DNA from: Rubrivivax sp.
GTDB taxonomy: Bacteria; Pseudomonadota; Gammaproteobacteria; Burkholderiales; Burkholderiaceae_C
Assembly: GCA_016790425.1 (NCBI GenBank)
Contig: JAEUPF010000003.1
Span: forward strand, 1 to 64,000
Length of the DNA stretch: 64,000 bases
Reading direction: 5' to 3'
Part shown: positions 18,658 through 26,992 of the stretch, one piece after another
Layout of the letters: every line of letters begins with the position of its first letter
Position numbering within the stretch: position 1 is the first letter of the stretch
Translations under genes and position numbers: made by a program
The notes under the pieces: generated by a model
What the model was told of the DNA's origin: nothing
Database searches by the model: none
The model's input: only the letters and a program-made list of their open reading frames with translations

Positions 18658-19440
18658 ATGGCATACGACATCGATCTGGCCGGCCGCGTGGCCTTCGTCA
18701 CCGGCGCTTCCAGCGGCCTGGGCGCGCAGTTCGCGCGCGTGCTCAGCCGCGCCGGCGCCGCCGTGGTGCTGGCGGCGCGCCGCGTCGACCGCCTGAAGAC
18801 GCTGCGCGCCGAGCTCGAAGCGGCCGGCGGCGACGCGCATTTCGTCGAGCTGGACGTCACCGACCCGGCGAGCATCCGCGCCGCCGTGGCGCACGCCGAG
18901 ACCGAGATGGGCGCCATCGACATCCTGGTCAACAACTCCGGCGTCGGCGCGACGCAGAAGCTCGTCGACGTGAAGCCCGAGGACTACGACTACGTGATGA
19001 ACACCAACACGCGCGGTGCCTTCTTCGTCGCGCAGGAGGTGGCCAAGCGGATGATCGCGCGCAGCAAGGGCGAGGCGCCGGGCACCTTCGCCGGCGGGCG
19101 CATCGTCAACGTGGCGTCGATGGCCGGCCTCACCGTCTCCAACGGCATCGGCGTGTACTGCATGAGCAAGGCGGCGGTGGTGCACATGACGCGCGCGATG
19201 GCGCTGGAGAGGGGCCGCCCCGGCATCATCGTCAACGCCATCTGCCCGGGCTACATCGACACCGAGATCAACCATCACGTGTGGCAGACCGATTCCGGCC
19301 AGCGCCTGCTGCAAAGCTTCCCGCGCAAGCGCGTCGGCAAGCCCGAGGACCTGGACGCGCTGCTGGTCATGCTGTGCGCGAAGGAAAGCCACTTCGTCAA
19401 CGGCGCGGTGATCGCCGCGCACGACGGTCAGGCGGCCTGA
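18658..19440 (+). CDS. SDR-family NAD(P)-dependent oxidoreductase
   Basis: 260 residues of classical SDR type. TGASSGLG (nucleotide loop), NNSG (strand 4), the catalytic Ser in NVASMAG, and YCMSK with Tyr167 and Lys171 are all intact. ICPGYIDTEI follows the active site as usual. An AGGGGAGC ribosome-binding site at about 18641 precedes the ATG at 18658; an in-frame ATG at 18535 would add an unlikely Cys/Arg-rich leader. Related proteins are annotated as 3-oxoacyl reductases or glucose dehydrogenases; the substrate cannot be assigned. It is followed 16 bp later by yceH. Confidence 0.93.
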   Translation: MAYDIDLAGRVAFVTGASSGLGAQFARVLSRAGAAVVLAARRVDRLKTLRAELEAAGGDAHFVELDVTDPASIRAAVAHAETEMGAIDILVNNSGVGATQKLVDVKPEDYDYVMNTNTRGAFFVAQEVAKRMIARSKGEAPGTFAGGRIVNVASMAGLTVSNGIGVYCMSKAAVVHMTRAMALERGRPGIIVNAICPGYIDTEINHHVWQTDSGQRLLQSFPRKRVGKPEDLDALLVMLCAKESHFVNGAVIAAHDGQAA

Positions 19441-19456
19441 GAGGGCGGCTTCGCCG

Positions 19457-20131
19457 ATGCGGCACCTGACCCCGCTCGAAGCGCGCGTGCTCGGCGTGCT
19501 CGTCGAGAAGCAGGCCACCGTCCCCGACACCTACCCGCTGAGCCTGAACGCGCTGGTCAACGGCTGCAACCAGAAGACGGCGCGCGATCCGGTGATCGAG
19601 GCCAGCGAGGCCGACGTGGCGGTGGCGCTGGACGGGCTGAAGTCGCTGTCGCTGGCGTTCGAGGGCAGCGGCAGCCGTGTCGTCAAGTACGAGCAGAACA
19701 TGGCCCGTGCGCTGCACCTGCCCGGCGCGGCGGTGGCGCTGCTGGCGGTGCTGATGCTGCGCGGGCCGCAGACGGCGGCCGAGCTGCGCCTGAACTGCGA
19801 GCGGCTGCACCGCTTCGCCGACATCTCCGCCGTCGAAGGCTTCCTCGAGGAACTTGCGGCCAAGGAGCCGCCACGGGCGGTGAAGCTGCCGCGCGCGAGC
19901 GGCGAGCGCGAGGCACGCTGGGCGCAGCTGCTGACCGGCGAGGCGCCGGTGGCGGCGGCGATGGCCCGGCAAGCGGCTGCCGCGGCGGCGCCCATGCCGG
20001 CTGCGATGGCCGCGGTCAGCGCCGGCGAGCTGGCGGCGCTGAAGGCCGAGCAGACCCGCCTGGCCGCCGAGGTGGCCGAGTTGCGCGAGGTGGTGCAACG
20101 CCTCGTGCGCGAGCTGGGTGTGCAAAGCTGA
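19457..20131 (+). CDS. yceH: YceH family protein (DUF480)
   Basis: 224 residues. The N-terminal two winged-helix-like repeats match YceH closely: LTPLEARVLGVLVEKQ, TYPLSLNALVNGCNQKTARDPV, and LMLRGPQTAAELR at the second repeat. The C-terminus is Ala-rich followed by a short coiled coil (ELAALKAEQTRLAAEVAELR). Function is not established for the family. It lies 16 bp after the SDR gene and probably shares its transcript. Confidence 0.93.
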   Translation: MRHLTPLEARVLGVLVEKQATVPDTYPLSLNALVNGCNQKTARDPVIEASEADVAVALDGLKSLSLAFEGSGSRVVKYEQNMARALHLPGAAVALLAVLMLRGPQTAAELRLNCERLHRFADISAVEGFLEELAAKEPPRAVKLPRASGEREARWAQLLTGEAPVAAAMARQAAAAAAPMPAAMAAVSAGELAALKAEQTRLAAEVAELREVVQRLVRELGVQS

Positions 20132-20221
20132 GCAGCCGGCGAACCCCTTGCGCGGCGCGGCGCCTGGCTCGGGCCCGACCGAACGCGACGATCCCAACGA
20201 CCCCGACGACCTCCCTCGACG

Positions 20222-20656
20222 ATGCGATTCGAACTACCCGCCAACAAGAAGCTCGTGTACGAGATGACGATGCCCATCCGCTGGGGCGACATGGACTCGA
20301 TGGGCCATGTCAACAACACGATCTACTTCCGCTACTTCGAGGTGGCGCGGCTGGACTGGTTCTTCTCGGTCGCCGCGCCGCACGGCATCACGATGCAGAC
20401 CAGCGGCGAGGGCGTCATCATCGTCAACGCCTTCTGCAACTTCATCCGCCAGCTCGAGTACCCCGGTGACGTGCGCACGAAGATGTACGTCGGCGGCGAC
20501 ATCGGCCGCAGCAGCTTCGACACCTTCGTGACGATCGAGCGCACCGATGAGCCCGGCGTCCTCTACGCCGAAGGGGGCGCGACGACGGTGTGGACCGACT
20601 TCGCGGCGAAGAAGAGCCGGCCGCTGCCCGACTGGCTGCGCGAGCTCATCCGCTGA
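20222..20656 (+). CDS. Acyl-CoA thioesterase, 4HBT/YbgC-like hotdog protein
   Basis: 144 residues, a single hotdog domain. The motif IRWGDMDSMGHVNNTIYFRYFE contains the catalytic Asp and the HVNN turn of 4-hydroxybenzoyl-CoA thioesterase-type enzymes, here after MP. It hydrolyses acyl-CoA thioesters in the cytosol; chain specificity cannot be judged. It is followed 28 bp later by the hemolysin-III-like gene on the same strand. Confidence 0.9.
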   Translation: MRFELPANKKLVYEMTMPIRWGDMDSMGHVNNTIYFRYFEVARLDWFFSVAAPHGITMQTSGEGVIIVNAFCNFIRQLEYPGDVRTKMYVGGDIGRSSFDTFVTIERTDEPGVLYAEGGATTVWTDFAAKKSRPLPDWLRELIR

Positions 20657-20684
20657 GCGTGGCGGGCCGGCGGAGGCAGCAGCG

Positions 20685-21302
20685 ATGGTCCGCGGTGAAC
20701 GCCTGAACGGCGGCACGCACCTGCTCGGCTCGGTGCTTGCCGTGGCCGCGCTGGTGACGCTGGTGACGAGCGCCGCGCGCGAGGGCGACCCGTGGAAGGT
20801 CGTGGGCGCCAGCATCTTCGGCGCCACGCTGGTGCTGCTCTATGCCGTCTCGACGCTGTACCACAGCCTGCGCGGCCGTGCCAAGGCGGTGCTGCGCAAG
20901 CTCGACCACTGCGCCATCTACCTGCTGATCGCCGGCACCTACACGCCCTTCGTGCTCGTCACGCTGCGCGGGCCTTGGGGCTGGTCGATCTTCGGCGTCG
21001 TGTGGGGCCTGGCGGTGCTGGGCATCGTGCAGGAGCTGACGCTGGCGCGCGGCCGGCGCTGGCTGTCGCTGGCGATCTACATCGCGATGGGCTGGCTCGG
21101 GCTCGTCGCCGCGGTGCCGTTGTGGACCGGGCTCACGCCCGCCGGCTTCGCCTGGCTGGCCGCCGGCGGCGTCATCTACACGCTCGGGGTCGCCTTCTTC
21201 CTGCTCGACGAACGCTGGCCGCTGATGCACGGCGTGTGGCACCTGTTCGTGCTGGGCGGCAGCGCCAGCCACTTCGTGACGGTGCTGCTGTTCGTGGTGT
21301 AG
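20685..21302 (+). CDS. Hemolysin III family (PAQR-type) membrane protein
   Basis: 205 residues with seven membrane segments. The PAQR metal-site residues are present: His near the N-terminus (GTHLLGS), STLYHSL, KLDHCAIYLLIAGTYTP, and the C-terminal HGVWHLFVLGGSASHF. A GGAGG site lies a few bases before the ATG at 20685. Bacterial members are named after Bacillus cereus hemolysin III, but a role in membrane-lipid homeostasis or ceramidase-like hydrolysis is as plausible as lysis. Confidence 0.92.
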   Translation: MVRGERLNGGTHLLGSVLAVAALVTLVTSAAREGDPWKVVGASIFGATLVLLYAVSTLYHSLRGRAKAVLRKLDHCAIYLLIAGTYTPFVLVTLRGPWGWSIFGVVWGLAVLGIVQELTLARGRRWLSLAIYIAMGWLGLVAAVPLWTGLTPAGFAWLAAGGVIYTLGVAFFLLDERWPLMHGVWHLFVLGGSASHFVTVLLFVV

Positions 21303-21313
21303 CGCGGCGCGGC

Positions 21314-22006
21314 TCAACCGGCGGCGGTGAGGATCTCGTAGGGCCCGCCGGCCTTCAGCGCGCGCTGGTAGGCCGGCCGCGCGTGGATTCGCGCCAGCCA
21401 CGCGGTGAGCCGCGGGTAGCGCGCGTCGAGCCCGGCGCGTGCCTGCGCGGCCTCGAGCGGAAAGCTCATCTGGATGTCGGCACCGCTGAAGCTGTCGCCG
21501 GCGAACCAGTCGCGCCCGGCGAGTTCGCCTTCCATGAACGCGAGCTGGCGTTCGACGTTGGGCGTCACGAAGCCGTGCACGACCTTGTCGGCAATGCCGC
21601 GCACCACCGGCTTGACGAAGAACGGCACCGGCGCCCTGCGCACCTTGTCGAAGACGAGCTTGAGCAGCAGCTGCGGCATCACGCTGCCTTCGGCGAAGTG
21701 CAGCCAGTAGGTGTAGCGGCGGCGTGACTCGCTGCCCGGCGGCGGACGCAGGCGGCCGGCGCTGTCGTAGGTGTCGATGAGGTACTCGACGATGGCGCCC
21801 GATTCGGCCAGCACGAGCGGCCCGTCGGTGAGCACCGGCGCCTTGCCCAGGGCGTGCACGGCGCGCAGTTCGGGCGGCGCGAGCTGCGTCTTGCGGTCGC
21901 GCGCGTAACGGCGCACCTCGTAGGGCAGGCCGAGTTCCTCGAGCAACCACAGCACGCGCTGCGAGCGCGAGTTCTCCAGATGGTGCAGGACGATCGATGC
22001 TGGCAT
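21314..22006 (-). CDS. Glutathione S-transferase family protein
   Basis: 230 residues. The thioredoxin-like N-terminal domain has the start HHLENSRSQRVLWLLEELGL, the cis-Pro in GKAPVL and the ESGAIVEYL motif that binds the gamma-glutamyl part of glutathione. An all-helical C-terminal domain follows (GDSFSGADIQMSFPLEAA). The catalytic Ser is probably the one in ENSRSQR. It converges tightly (11 bp) with the hemolysin-III-like gene. The ATG at 22006 is where the first beta strand begins. Confidence 0.92.
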   Translation of the reverse strand: MPASIVLHHLENSRSQRVLWLLEELGLPYEVRRYARDRKTQLAPPELRAVHALGKAPVLTDGPLVLAESGAIVEYLIDTYDSAGRLRPPPGSESRRRYTYWLHFAEGSVMPQLLLKLVFDKVRRAPVPFFVKPVVRGIADKVVHGFVTPNVERQLAFMEGELAGRDWFAGDSFSGADIQMSFPLEAAQARAGLDARYPRLTAWLARIHARPAYQRALKAGGPYEILTAAG

Positions 22007-22085
22007 CGGTCGATTCTGCGGGCCGGCCCCGCGGCCGCGCCCCCGGGCTTGCCCCTGCATCCGCCCGGCGCGCGCCGGCGCGGCG

Positions 22086-22841
22086 CTACGCCAGCGTGAC
22101 CAGACGGTACTTCAGCGCCGTCAGCACGGCTTCGGTGCGGTTGTCGGCGTGCAGCTTGGCCAGGATGTTCGTGACGTGGAACTTGACGGTGGGCATCGCG
22201 ATGCCCAGCCGGTTGCTGATTTCCTGGTTGGCCAGGCCCTGCGCCATCAGGCCGAGCAGCTCGCGCTCGCGCTGCGTCAGGTCGGCGCCGGGCGAGGGCG
22301 TGCGCCCGCCGGCGATCAGCGCGTCGCTGACCTCGGGCGCCAGCACGCGCTGGCCGCGCGCGGCGCTGTGCATCACGGTCACCAGTTCCTGCGTCGAGGC
22401 GTTCTTCAGCAGATACGCGCCGGCGCCGGCTTCCATCGCCCGCTTCACCTCCGCCGCATCGAGCACGCTGGTCAGCACCACGAAGTGCGCGCGCGGCAAG
22501 AGCGGCTTCAGCGCCCGGATGGTGGCCACGCCATCGGGGCCCGGCATCACGAGGTCGACGAGCACGAGGTCGGGTTGCAGCGCCGGCGCCAGGCGGATGG
22601 CGTCCTCGCCGTCGGCGGCGTCGCCGACCCACTCGAAATCGCGCTCGGCGCGGATCATCGAGGCCAGGCCGTGGCGGATCATCGGATGGTCGTCGATGAC
22701 GAACACCCGGATGGCCTGCCGGCCGGTTTCGTGCGGCGCCCTGCTGCGCTCGGCGTTCGATCGATCGTCGGCATGGTTGCCGGCGTGATGGCCGGTGTAC
22801 GTCCCGGCTCGGCTCGTCGTGTCGTTCACCCTCACCTCCAT
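22086..22841 (-). CDS. Response regulator, NarL/FixJ family
   Basis: 251 residues. After about 43 unstructured N-terminal residues, a receiver domain carries the acidic pair at Asp50-Asp51 (VIDDHP), phospho-acceptor Asp96 (VDLVMPGPDG), the switch Thr in VLTSVLD and Lys in YLLKN. A LuxR-type helix-turn-helix follows from about 185 (LTQRERELLGLMAQGLANQEISNRL). No histidine kinase adjoins it, so it is an orphan regulator or belongs to a distant kinase. The long N-terminus suggests translation may begin closer to RQAIRVF, but no better start is evident. Confidence 0.92.
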   Translation of the reverse strand: MEVRVNDTTSRAGTYTGHHAGNHADDRSNAERSRAPHETGRQAIRVFVIDDHPMIRHGLASMIRAERDFEWVGDAADGEDAIRLAPALQPDLVLVDLVMPGPDGVATIRALKPLLPRAHFVVLTSVLDAAEVKRAMEAGAGAYLLKNASTQELVTVMHSAARGQRVLAPEVSDALIAGGRTPSPGADLTQRERELLGLMAQGLANQEISNRLGIAMPTVKFHVTNILAKLHADNRTEAVLTALKYRLVTLA

Positions 22842-22961
22842 TTGCTGACCTCGTGACTCCTGCTGCGGGTCGCCGCTCGTGCTCGCGGCGCCGCGGTCTT
22901 CTGCGATTCCTCTCTTCGCCGCGGGTGGCCTCCCTCGAGGGCGGCCCGCGAAGTCTTCTTC

Positions 22962-23507
22962 CTAGAGCCCTCGCGCGGCGTCGCGCCACCTCAGTTCGAT
23001 CTCGACCTGCATCGCACCTTCGCTCCCGGCCACGACGAGGCGGCGGGCGCTCGGCGCTGCCGGGTCGTCACCGGCGGCAGTGGTTCGCCAGGGCACGCGG
23101 CCGGCTTCGGCCGCGGCAACGTCCGCCGCCGGCTGCAGCTGCGCCGCCTGCATCGCCTGCGCCAGCGCCGCCTGCGCCAGTTGCCGCAGTTCACGGCACA
23201 GCGCGGGCGGCGGCTCGGCCGCCAGCAGCCGGGTCTGGCCGAGCGCACTGCGCACCAGCCCCGCCAGCGTCTGGGCCTGCTCGCGCGCCGGCTCGGGCAG
23301 CGTGGGGTCTGCGCTCAACGTACCGGCCACCAGGTTGGCGGCGAAGAGCGTCTGCGTCAGCGCGTCGCGCGGGTCGGCCGCTTCGCAGCGCGCCGCCGGC
23401 GCCATGGCCGCCGCGGCGCCGCGCTGTTGCGCGGGCGGCTGGGCGTTGCGAGAGGCGGCGTGCACGCGGGTCGTTCCGGTTGTCGTGTTGTCGTGAGCCG
23501 GCGGCAT
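22962..23507 (-). CDS. Hypothetical protein, Ala/Gln-rich
   Basis: 181 residues, lying between two LuxR-type regulator genes on the same strand. The middle part (about 45-130) is helical and rich in Ala, Leu and Gln; the end has a beta-like segment (MQVEIELRWRD). No membrane helix, no cysteine cluster and no recognised motif. The gap after its stop (22842-22961) contains a GC hairpin around 22918-22951. Possibly a partner of the orphan response regulator, on the basis of position only. Confidence 0.55.
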   Translation of the reverse strand: MPPAHDNTTTGTTRVHAASRNAQPPAQQRGAAAAMAPAARCEAADPRDALTQTLFAANLVAGTLSADPTLPEPAREQAQTLAGLVRSALGQTRLLAAEPPPALCRELRQLAQAALAQAMQAAQLQPAADVAAAEAGRVPWRTTAAGDDPAAPSARRLVVAGSEGAMQVEIELRWRDAARGL

Positions 23508-23562
23508 CCTAGGTGCGGCGGTCGATCGTCACGCTATCCGCAGGTATGGCGCCCAGGCGGGC

Positions 23563-24213
23563 TCAGCCTTGCCCGGACAGGAGCTTGTGCACGAGTTCCG
23601 TTGTCGTCGAGGCGCCGCTCTTGCGCATCAGCCGGGCGCGGTAGACGTCGACGGTGCGCGGGCTCACGCCGAGGCGGCGGCCGATGCCCTTGCTCGTGAG
23701 CCCTTCGATCAGCAGCGCGGCGATCTCGCGCTCGCGCGGCGTGAACTCCACGCGCAGCACGCGCCGGGAGGAAAGATCCTCGAAGGCCCAGATGCCATGC
23801 GCGTGCGGCTGCTCGGGGTCGAGGGCGCGGCCCGAGACGTGGCACCAGAACAGCTCGCCGGCGGCGGCGCCACCGAACGGGCCCAGGCGCTTCATCACCC
23901 GCTCGTCGCTGTAGCGGCCGGCGCGGTCGAGCTGGGCGCCGATGCTGGCGCTGATGCGCGCGCCGGTGCGCTCGAACTCCGCAGCGCTCGGGTACAGGAG
24001 CTCGAAGCTCTTGCCCACGAGCATCTCGCGGGTGGCGCCGAACATCGCCAGCAGCTCGCGGTTGACGTCGATCATCAGCCGCTCGCGCGAGATCACCAGC
24101 CCCACCGGCGCCAGCTCGAAGGCGCTGCGGTGGTCGAGCGCCGCGCCGGCCGCGGCGGCGGCACGGGTGCCGCCGGGCTCCCCGGCGGCGCGGGCTTGGC
24201 CCTGGCCGCTCAA
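23563..24213 (-). CDS. PAS-domain LuxR-family transcriptional regulator
   Basis: 216 residues from a TTG at 24213. A PAS-like domain (about 28-150; FELAPVGLVISRERLMIDVN, then a YPSAAEFERTG segment) is followed by a LuxR helix-turn-helix (FTPREREIAALLIEGLTSKGIGRRL) near the C-terminus. The TTG overlaps the thioesterase stop as TTGA. No ATG occurs in a sensible place, so translational coupling is the best explanation. It would be a cytosolic one-component regulator; the ligand is unknown, and an acyl thioester metabolite is a guess from the coupled gene. Confidence 0.85.
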   Translation of the reverse strand: MSGQGQARAAGEPGGTRAAAAAGAALDHRSAFELAPVGLVISRERLMIDVNRELLAMFGATREMLVGKSFELLYPSAAEFERTGARISASIGAQLDRAGRYSDERVMKRLGPFGGAAAGELFWCHVSGRALDPEQPHAHGIWAFEDLSSRRVLRVEFTPREREIAALLIEGLTSKGIGRRLGVSPRTVDVYRARLMRKSGASTTTELVHKLLSGQG

Positions 24214-24650
24214 AGCAGCGCGTAGGTGGTGGTGGCGTGGGCGGCGAGCTCGTCGTCGGCGTTGAGCACCTGGATCTCGCCGAAGACGAGGCTCCTGCCC
24301 ATGCGCAGCACGCGCGCCACGATGCGCGCCGTGCCGCTGGTGCCGGCCACCTGGCGCAGGAAGCTGGTCTGCAGCTGCACGGTGGTCATCGGCTTGAAGC
24401 CGCCGAGCTTGGTCATCACCGCCAGCACCATCGCCGTGTCGGCGGCGGCCATCATCGTCTGGCCGCACAGCACGCCGCCTTCGTGCACGTGGCGGCTCGT
24501 CACCGGCAGCGCCAGCGTCACCTCGCCGGCGCGCGCTTCGATCAGGCGCAGGTCGAGCTCGCGCACCCACGGCGCAAAGACCCGCGCCAGCGCGTTGTTG
24601 AGCATCTCGTCGTCGGCCAGCGACGCCATCGGGTCGGATGATTGGCTCAT
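24210..24650 (-). CDS. PaaI-type thioesterase (hotdog fold)
   Basis: 146 residues. HEGGVLCGQTMMAAADTAM is the PaaI active-site region: a Gly-rich turn and helix with the catalytic Asp, the usual Asn-His replaced by a His-containing turn. TTVQLQTSFLRQV and FGEIQVLNADD complete the fold. GGGAGAAGAAGC before the ATG is a good ribosome-binding site. It diverges from the CoA-transferase genes and shares a repeat-rich intergenic region with them, so regulation with CoA-ester metabolism is likely. Confidence 0.9.
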   Translation of the reverse strand: MSQSSDPMASLADDEMLNNALARVFAPWVRELDLRLIEARAGEVTLALPVTSRHVHEGGVLCGQTMMAAADTAMVLAVMTKLGGFKPMTTVQLQTSFLRQVAGTSGTARIVARVLRMGRSLVFGEIQVLNADDELAAHATTTYALL

Positions 24651-24685
24651 CGCTTCTTCTCCCTGTGCAGCGGGGCGGTGCCGCT

Positions 24686-24725
24686 GCTTAGGCGATTCTA
24701 CGTAACGCCTACGTAATGGCTTAGG
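24686..24725. promoter_or_regulatory. Candidate operator: CTACGTAA x2 flanked by GCTTAGG x2
   Basis: In the 118-bp gap between the divergent thioesterase and CoA-transferase genes, CTACGTAA occurs at 24698-24705 and 24709-24716 (11-bp period, one helical turn). GCTTAGG occurs at 24686-24692 and 24719-24725, bracketing the pair. Each CTACGTAA contains the palindrome TACGTA. The AT content is far above the surroundings, as expected of a promoter/operator. The regulator is not identified. Confidence 0.5.
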
Positions 24726-24768
24726 TAGTACGCTTGCCGCCCTCGGCAAAGAGACGGAGCCGCATCTC

Positions 24769-25491
24769 ATGCGCAAGATCTATCCCAGCGCCGCCGCGGC
24801 GCTCGAAGGCATCGTCCGCGACGGCCAGCTCCTCGCGGTGGGCGGCTTCGGCCTGTGCGGCATCCCCGAAGCGCTGATCGACGCGCTGCGCGACACAGGC
24901 AAGCGGAACTTCACCGTCATCTCCAACAACGCCGGCGTCGACGGGTTCGGCCTGGGCAAGCTGCTGGAGACGCGGCAGATCAGGAAGATGATCTCCAGCT
25001 ACGTGGGCGAGAACAAGGAGTTCGAACGCCAATACCTGGCCGGCGAGCTCGAGCTGGAGTTCACGCCGCAGGGCACGCTGGCGGAGAAGCTGCGCGCCGG
25101 CGGTGCCGGCATCCCGGCCTTCTTCACGCGCACCGGCTACGGCACGCTGGTGGCCGAAGGCAAGGAGACGCGCGAGTTCGACGGCAAGCCCTACGTGATG
25201 GAGCGCGCGCTGGTGCCCGACGTGTCGCTGGCCAAGGCGCACATCGCCGACGAGAGCGGCAACCTCGTCTTCCGCCGCACCGCGCGCAACTTCAACCCGG
25301 CGGTGATCATGGCCGGCAGGATCAGCGTCGTCGAGGTCGAGCAGATCGTGCCCACCGGCTCGCTCGACCCCGACGCGGTGCACCTGCCCGGCATCTACGT
25401 GCACCGCCTCGTGCTCAACGCGACGCCCGAGAAGCGCATCGAGAAGCGCACCGTGCGCGACGTCCCGCGCGACAACACCGCCGCGGCCTGA
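24769..25491 (+). CDS. 3-oxoacid CoA-transferase subunit A
   Basis: 240 residues, typical of the alpha subunit of succinyl-CoA:3-ketoacid or 3-oxoadipate CoA-transferase. The GGFGLCGIPEALIDAL loop binds CoA, and NFTVISNNAGVDGFGLGKLL follows. FTPQGTLAEKLRAGGAGIPAFFT is the conserved middle. It would activate acetoacetate or a related 3-oxoacid using succinyl-CoA. A GGAG site precedes the ATG. Subunit B follows 39 bp later. Sequence alone does not separate ScoA, AtoD and PcaI; with no beta-ketoadipate genes nearby, a ketone-body role is favoured. Confidence 0.93.
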   Translation: MRKIYPSAAAALEGIVRDGQLLAVGGFGLCGIPEALIDALRDTGKRNFTVISNNAGVDGFGLGKLLETRQIRKMISSYVGENKEFERQYLAGELELEFTPQGTLAEKLRAGGAGIPAFFTRTGYGTLVAEGKETREFDGKPYVMERALVPDVSLAKAHIADESGNLVFRRTARNFNPAVIMAGRISVVEVEQIVPTGSLDPDAVHLPGIYVHRLVLNATPEKRIEKRTVRDVPRDNTAAA

Positions 25492-25530
25492 GGCCCGGCG
25501 CACGCGCAGCGAAACGACAAGGAGCAACAC

Positions 25531-26169
25531 ATGCCCTGGACCCAGGACCAGATGGCGGCGCGCGCCGCCAAGGAGCTGCAGGACGGCTTCTACGTCAACC
25601 TCGGCATCGGCATCCCCACGCTGGTGGCCAACTACGTGCCCAAGGACATCGAGGTCTGGCTGCAAAGCGAGAACGGCATGCTCGGCATCGGTCCCTTTCC
25701 CACCGAGGAGGAGATCGACGCCGACCTGATCAACGCCGGCAAGCAGACGGTGACCACGATCCCCGGCTCCAGCATCTTCGGTTCGCACGACTCCTTCGCC
25801 ATGATCCGCGGCGGCAAGATCAACCTGTCGATCCTCGGCGCGATGCAGGTCAGCGAGAAGGGCGACCTCGCCAACTGGATGATCCCGGGCAAGATGGTCA
25901 AGGGCATGGGCGGCGCGATGGACCTCGTGGGCGGGGTCAGGAGCGTCGTCGTGCTGATGGAGCACGTGGCCAGGAAGAAGGACGGCGGCTTCGACTTGAA
26001 GATCCTGCCCAAGTGCACGCTGCCGCTCACCGGCGTGGCGGTGGTCGACCGCATCATCACCGACCTCGCGGTGATGGACGTGACGCCGCACGGCCTGAAG
26101 GTCGTCGAGCGGGCGCCCGGCGTCACGCCCGAAGAACTGCAGGCCAAGACCGGGGTGACGCTGCGCTGA
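25531..26169 (+). CDS. 3-oxoacid CoA-transferase subunit B
   Basis: 212 residues. The catalytic glutamate that forms the enzyme-CoA thioester lies in [29 protein letters not shown] and [15 protein letters not shown] are further family signatures. An AAGGAG ribosome-binding site sits a few bases before the ATG. It pairs with the preceding subunit A gene. The next gene, an SDR, starts 37 bp downstream on the same strand. Confidence 0.95.
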   Translation: MPWTQDQMAARAAKELQDGFYVNLGIGIPTLVANYVPKDIEVWLQSENGMLGIGPFPTEEEIDADLINAGKQTVTTIPGSSIFGSHDSFAMIRGGKINLSILGAMQVSEKGDLANWMIPGKMVKGMGGAMDLVGGVRSVVVLMEHVARKKDGGFDLKILPKCTLPLTGVAVVDRIITDLAVMDVTPHGLKVVERAPGVTPEELQAKTGVTLR

Positions 26170-26206
26170 ACCCGGCGCGCGGCAGGCCGGCCGCTACGAT
26201 GCGCCG

Positions 26207-26992
26207 ATGGACAAGCAACCGCCCGTGGCGCGGAACGCGCCGGCGCCGGCGCCGGTCGCGCGGAATGCGTCAGCGCCGGTCGCGCTCGTGGTCGGCGCCG
26301 GTGAATCGACCGGCAGCGCCGTGGCGCGCCGCTTCGCCCGCGAGGGCTACTTCACCTGCGTGACGCGCCGCAACGGCGACAAGCTGGCGCCGCTGGTGGC
26401 GCAGATCGAGGCCGACGGCGGCCGCGCCCGTGCCTTCGCCAGCGACGCGCGCGACGAAGAGCAGGTCGCAGCCCTCGTGCGCGAGATCGAGGAAGGCATC
26501 GGGCCGATCGAAGTGGCCGTCTTCAACGTCGGCGCCAACGTGCCGGCGTCGATCCTCGAGGAGACGCCGCGCAAGTACCGCAAGGTCTGGGAGCTCGGTG
26601 CCTATGGTGGCTTCCTCGTCGCCCGCGAGGTGGCGCTGCGCATGGTGCCGCGCGGCAGCGGCACGATGCTCTTCACCGGCGCCACTGCCAGCCTGCGCGG
26701 CGGCGCCGGCTTTGCCGCCTTCGCCGGCGCCAAGCACTCGCTGCGCGCGCTGGCGCAGAGCCTGGCGCGCGAGCTCGGCCCCAAGGGCATCCATGTCGCA
26801 CATGTCGTCATCGACGGCGCCATCGACACCGCGTTCATCCGCGACAACTTCCCCGAGCGCTACGCGCTGAGGGAGTGCGACGGCATCCTGCGGCCCGAGG
26901 CGATCGCCGAGAACTACTGGTGGCTGCACAAGCAGCCGCGTTCGGCGTGGACGTTCGAGATGGACCTGAGGCCCTGGTGCGAGCGCTGGTGA
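26207..26992 (+). CDS. SDR-like protein with Phe in place of the catalytic Tyr
   Basis: 261 residues. The Rossmann loop reads VVGAGESTGSAVARRFA, and GIHVAHVVIDGAID is the usual strand after the active site. The catalytic YxxxK is FAGAK here (in FAAFAGAKHSL), so the proton-donor Tyr is missing. The sequence agrees with a subgroup of SDRs that I recall as also having Phe at this place; this is memory, not a search. The first 20 residues contain a duplicated PVARNA unit. It may bind NAD(P) without classical carbonyl reduction. The downstream gene start overlaps its stop as GTGA. Confidence 0.85.
   Translation: MDKQPPVARNAPAPAPVARNASAPVALVVGAGESTGSAVARRFAREGYFTCVTRRNGDKLAPLVAQIEADGGRARAFASDARDEEQVAALVREIEEGIGPIEVAVFNVGANVPASILEETPRKYRKVWELGAYGGFLVAREVALRMVPRGSGTMLFTGATASLRGGAGFAAFAGAKHSLRALAQSLARELGPKGIHVAHVVIDGAIDTAFIRDNFPERYALRECDGILRPEAIAENYWWLHKQPRSAWTFEMDLRPWCERW

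Noticed and set aside
23534..23845. Additional minus-strand frame of 103 codons overlapping the PAS-LuxR gene
   Set aside because: Out-of-frame copy of the regulator's C-terminal region with Arg/Ala-rich noise.
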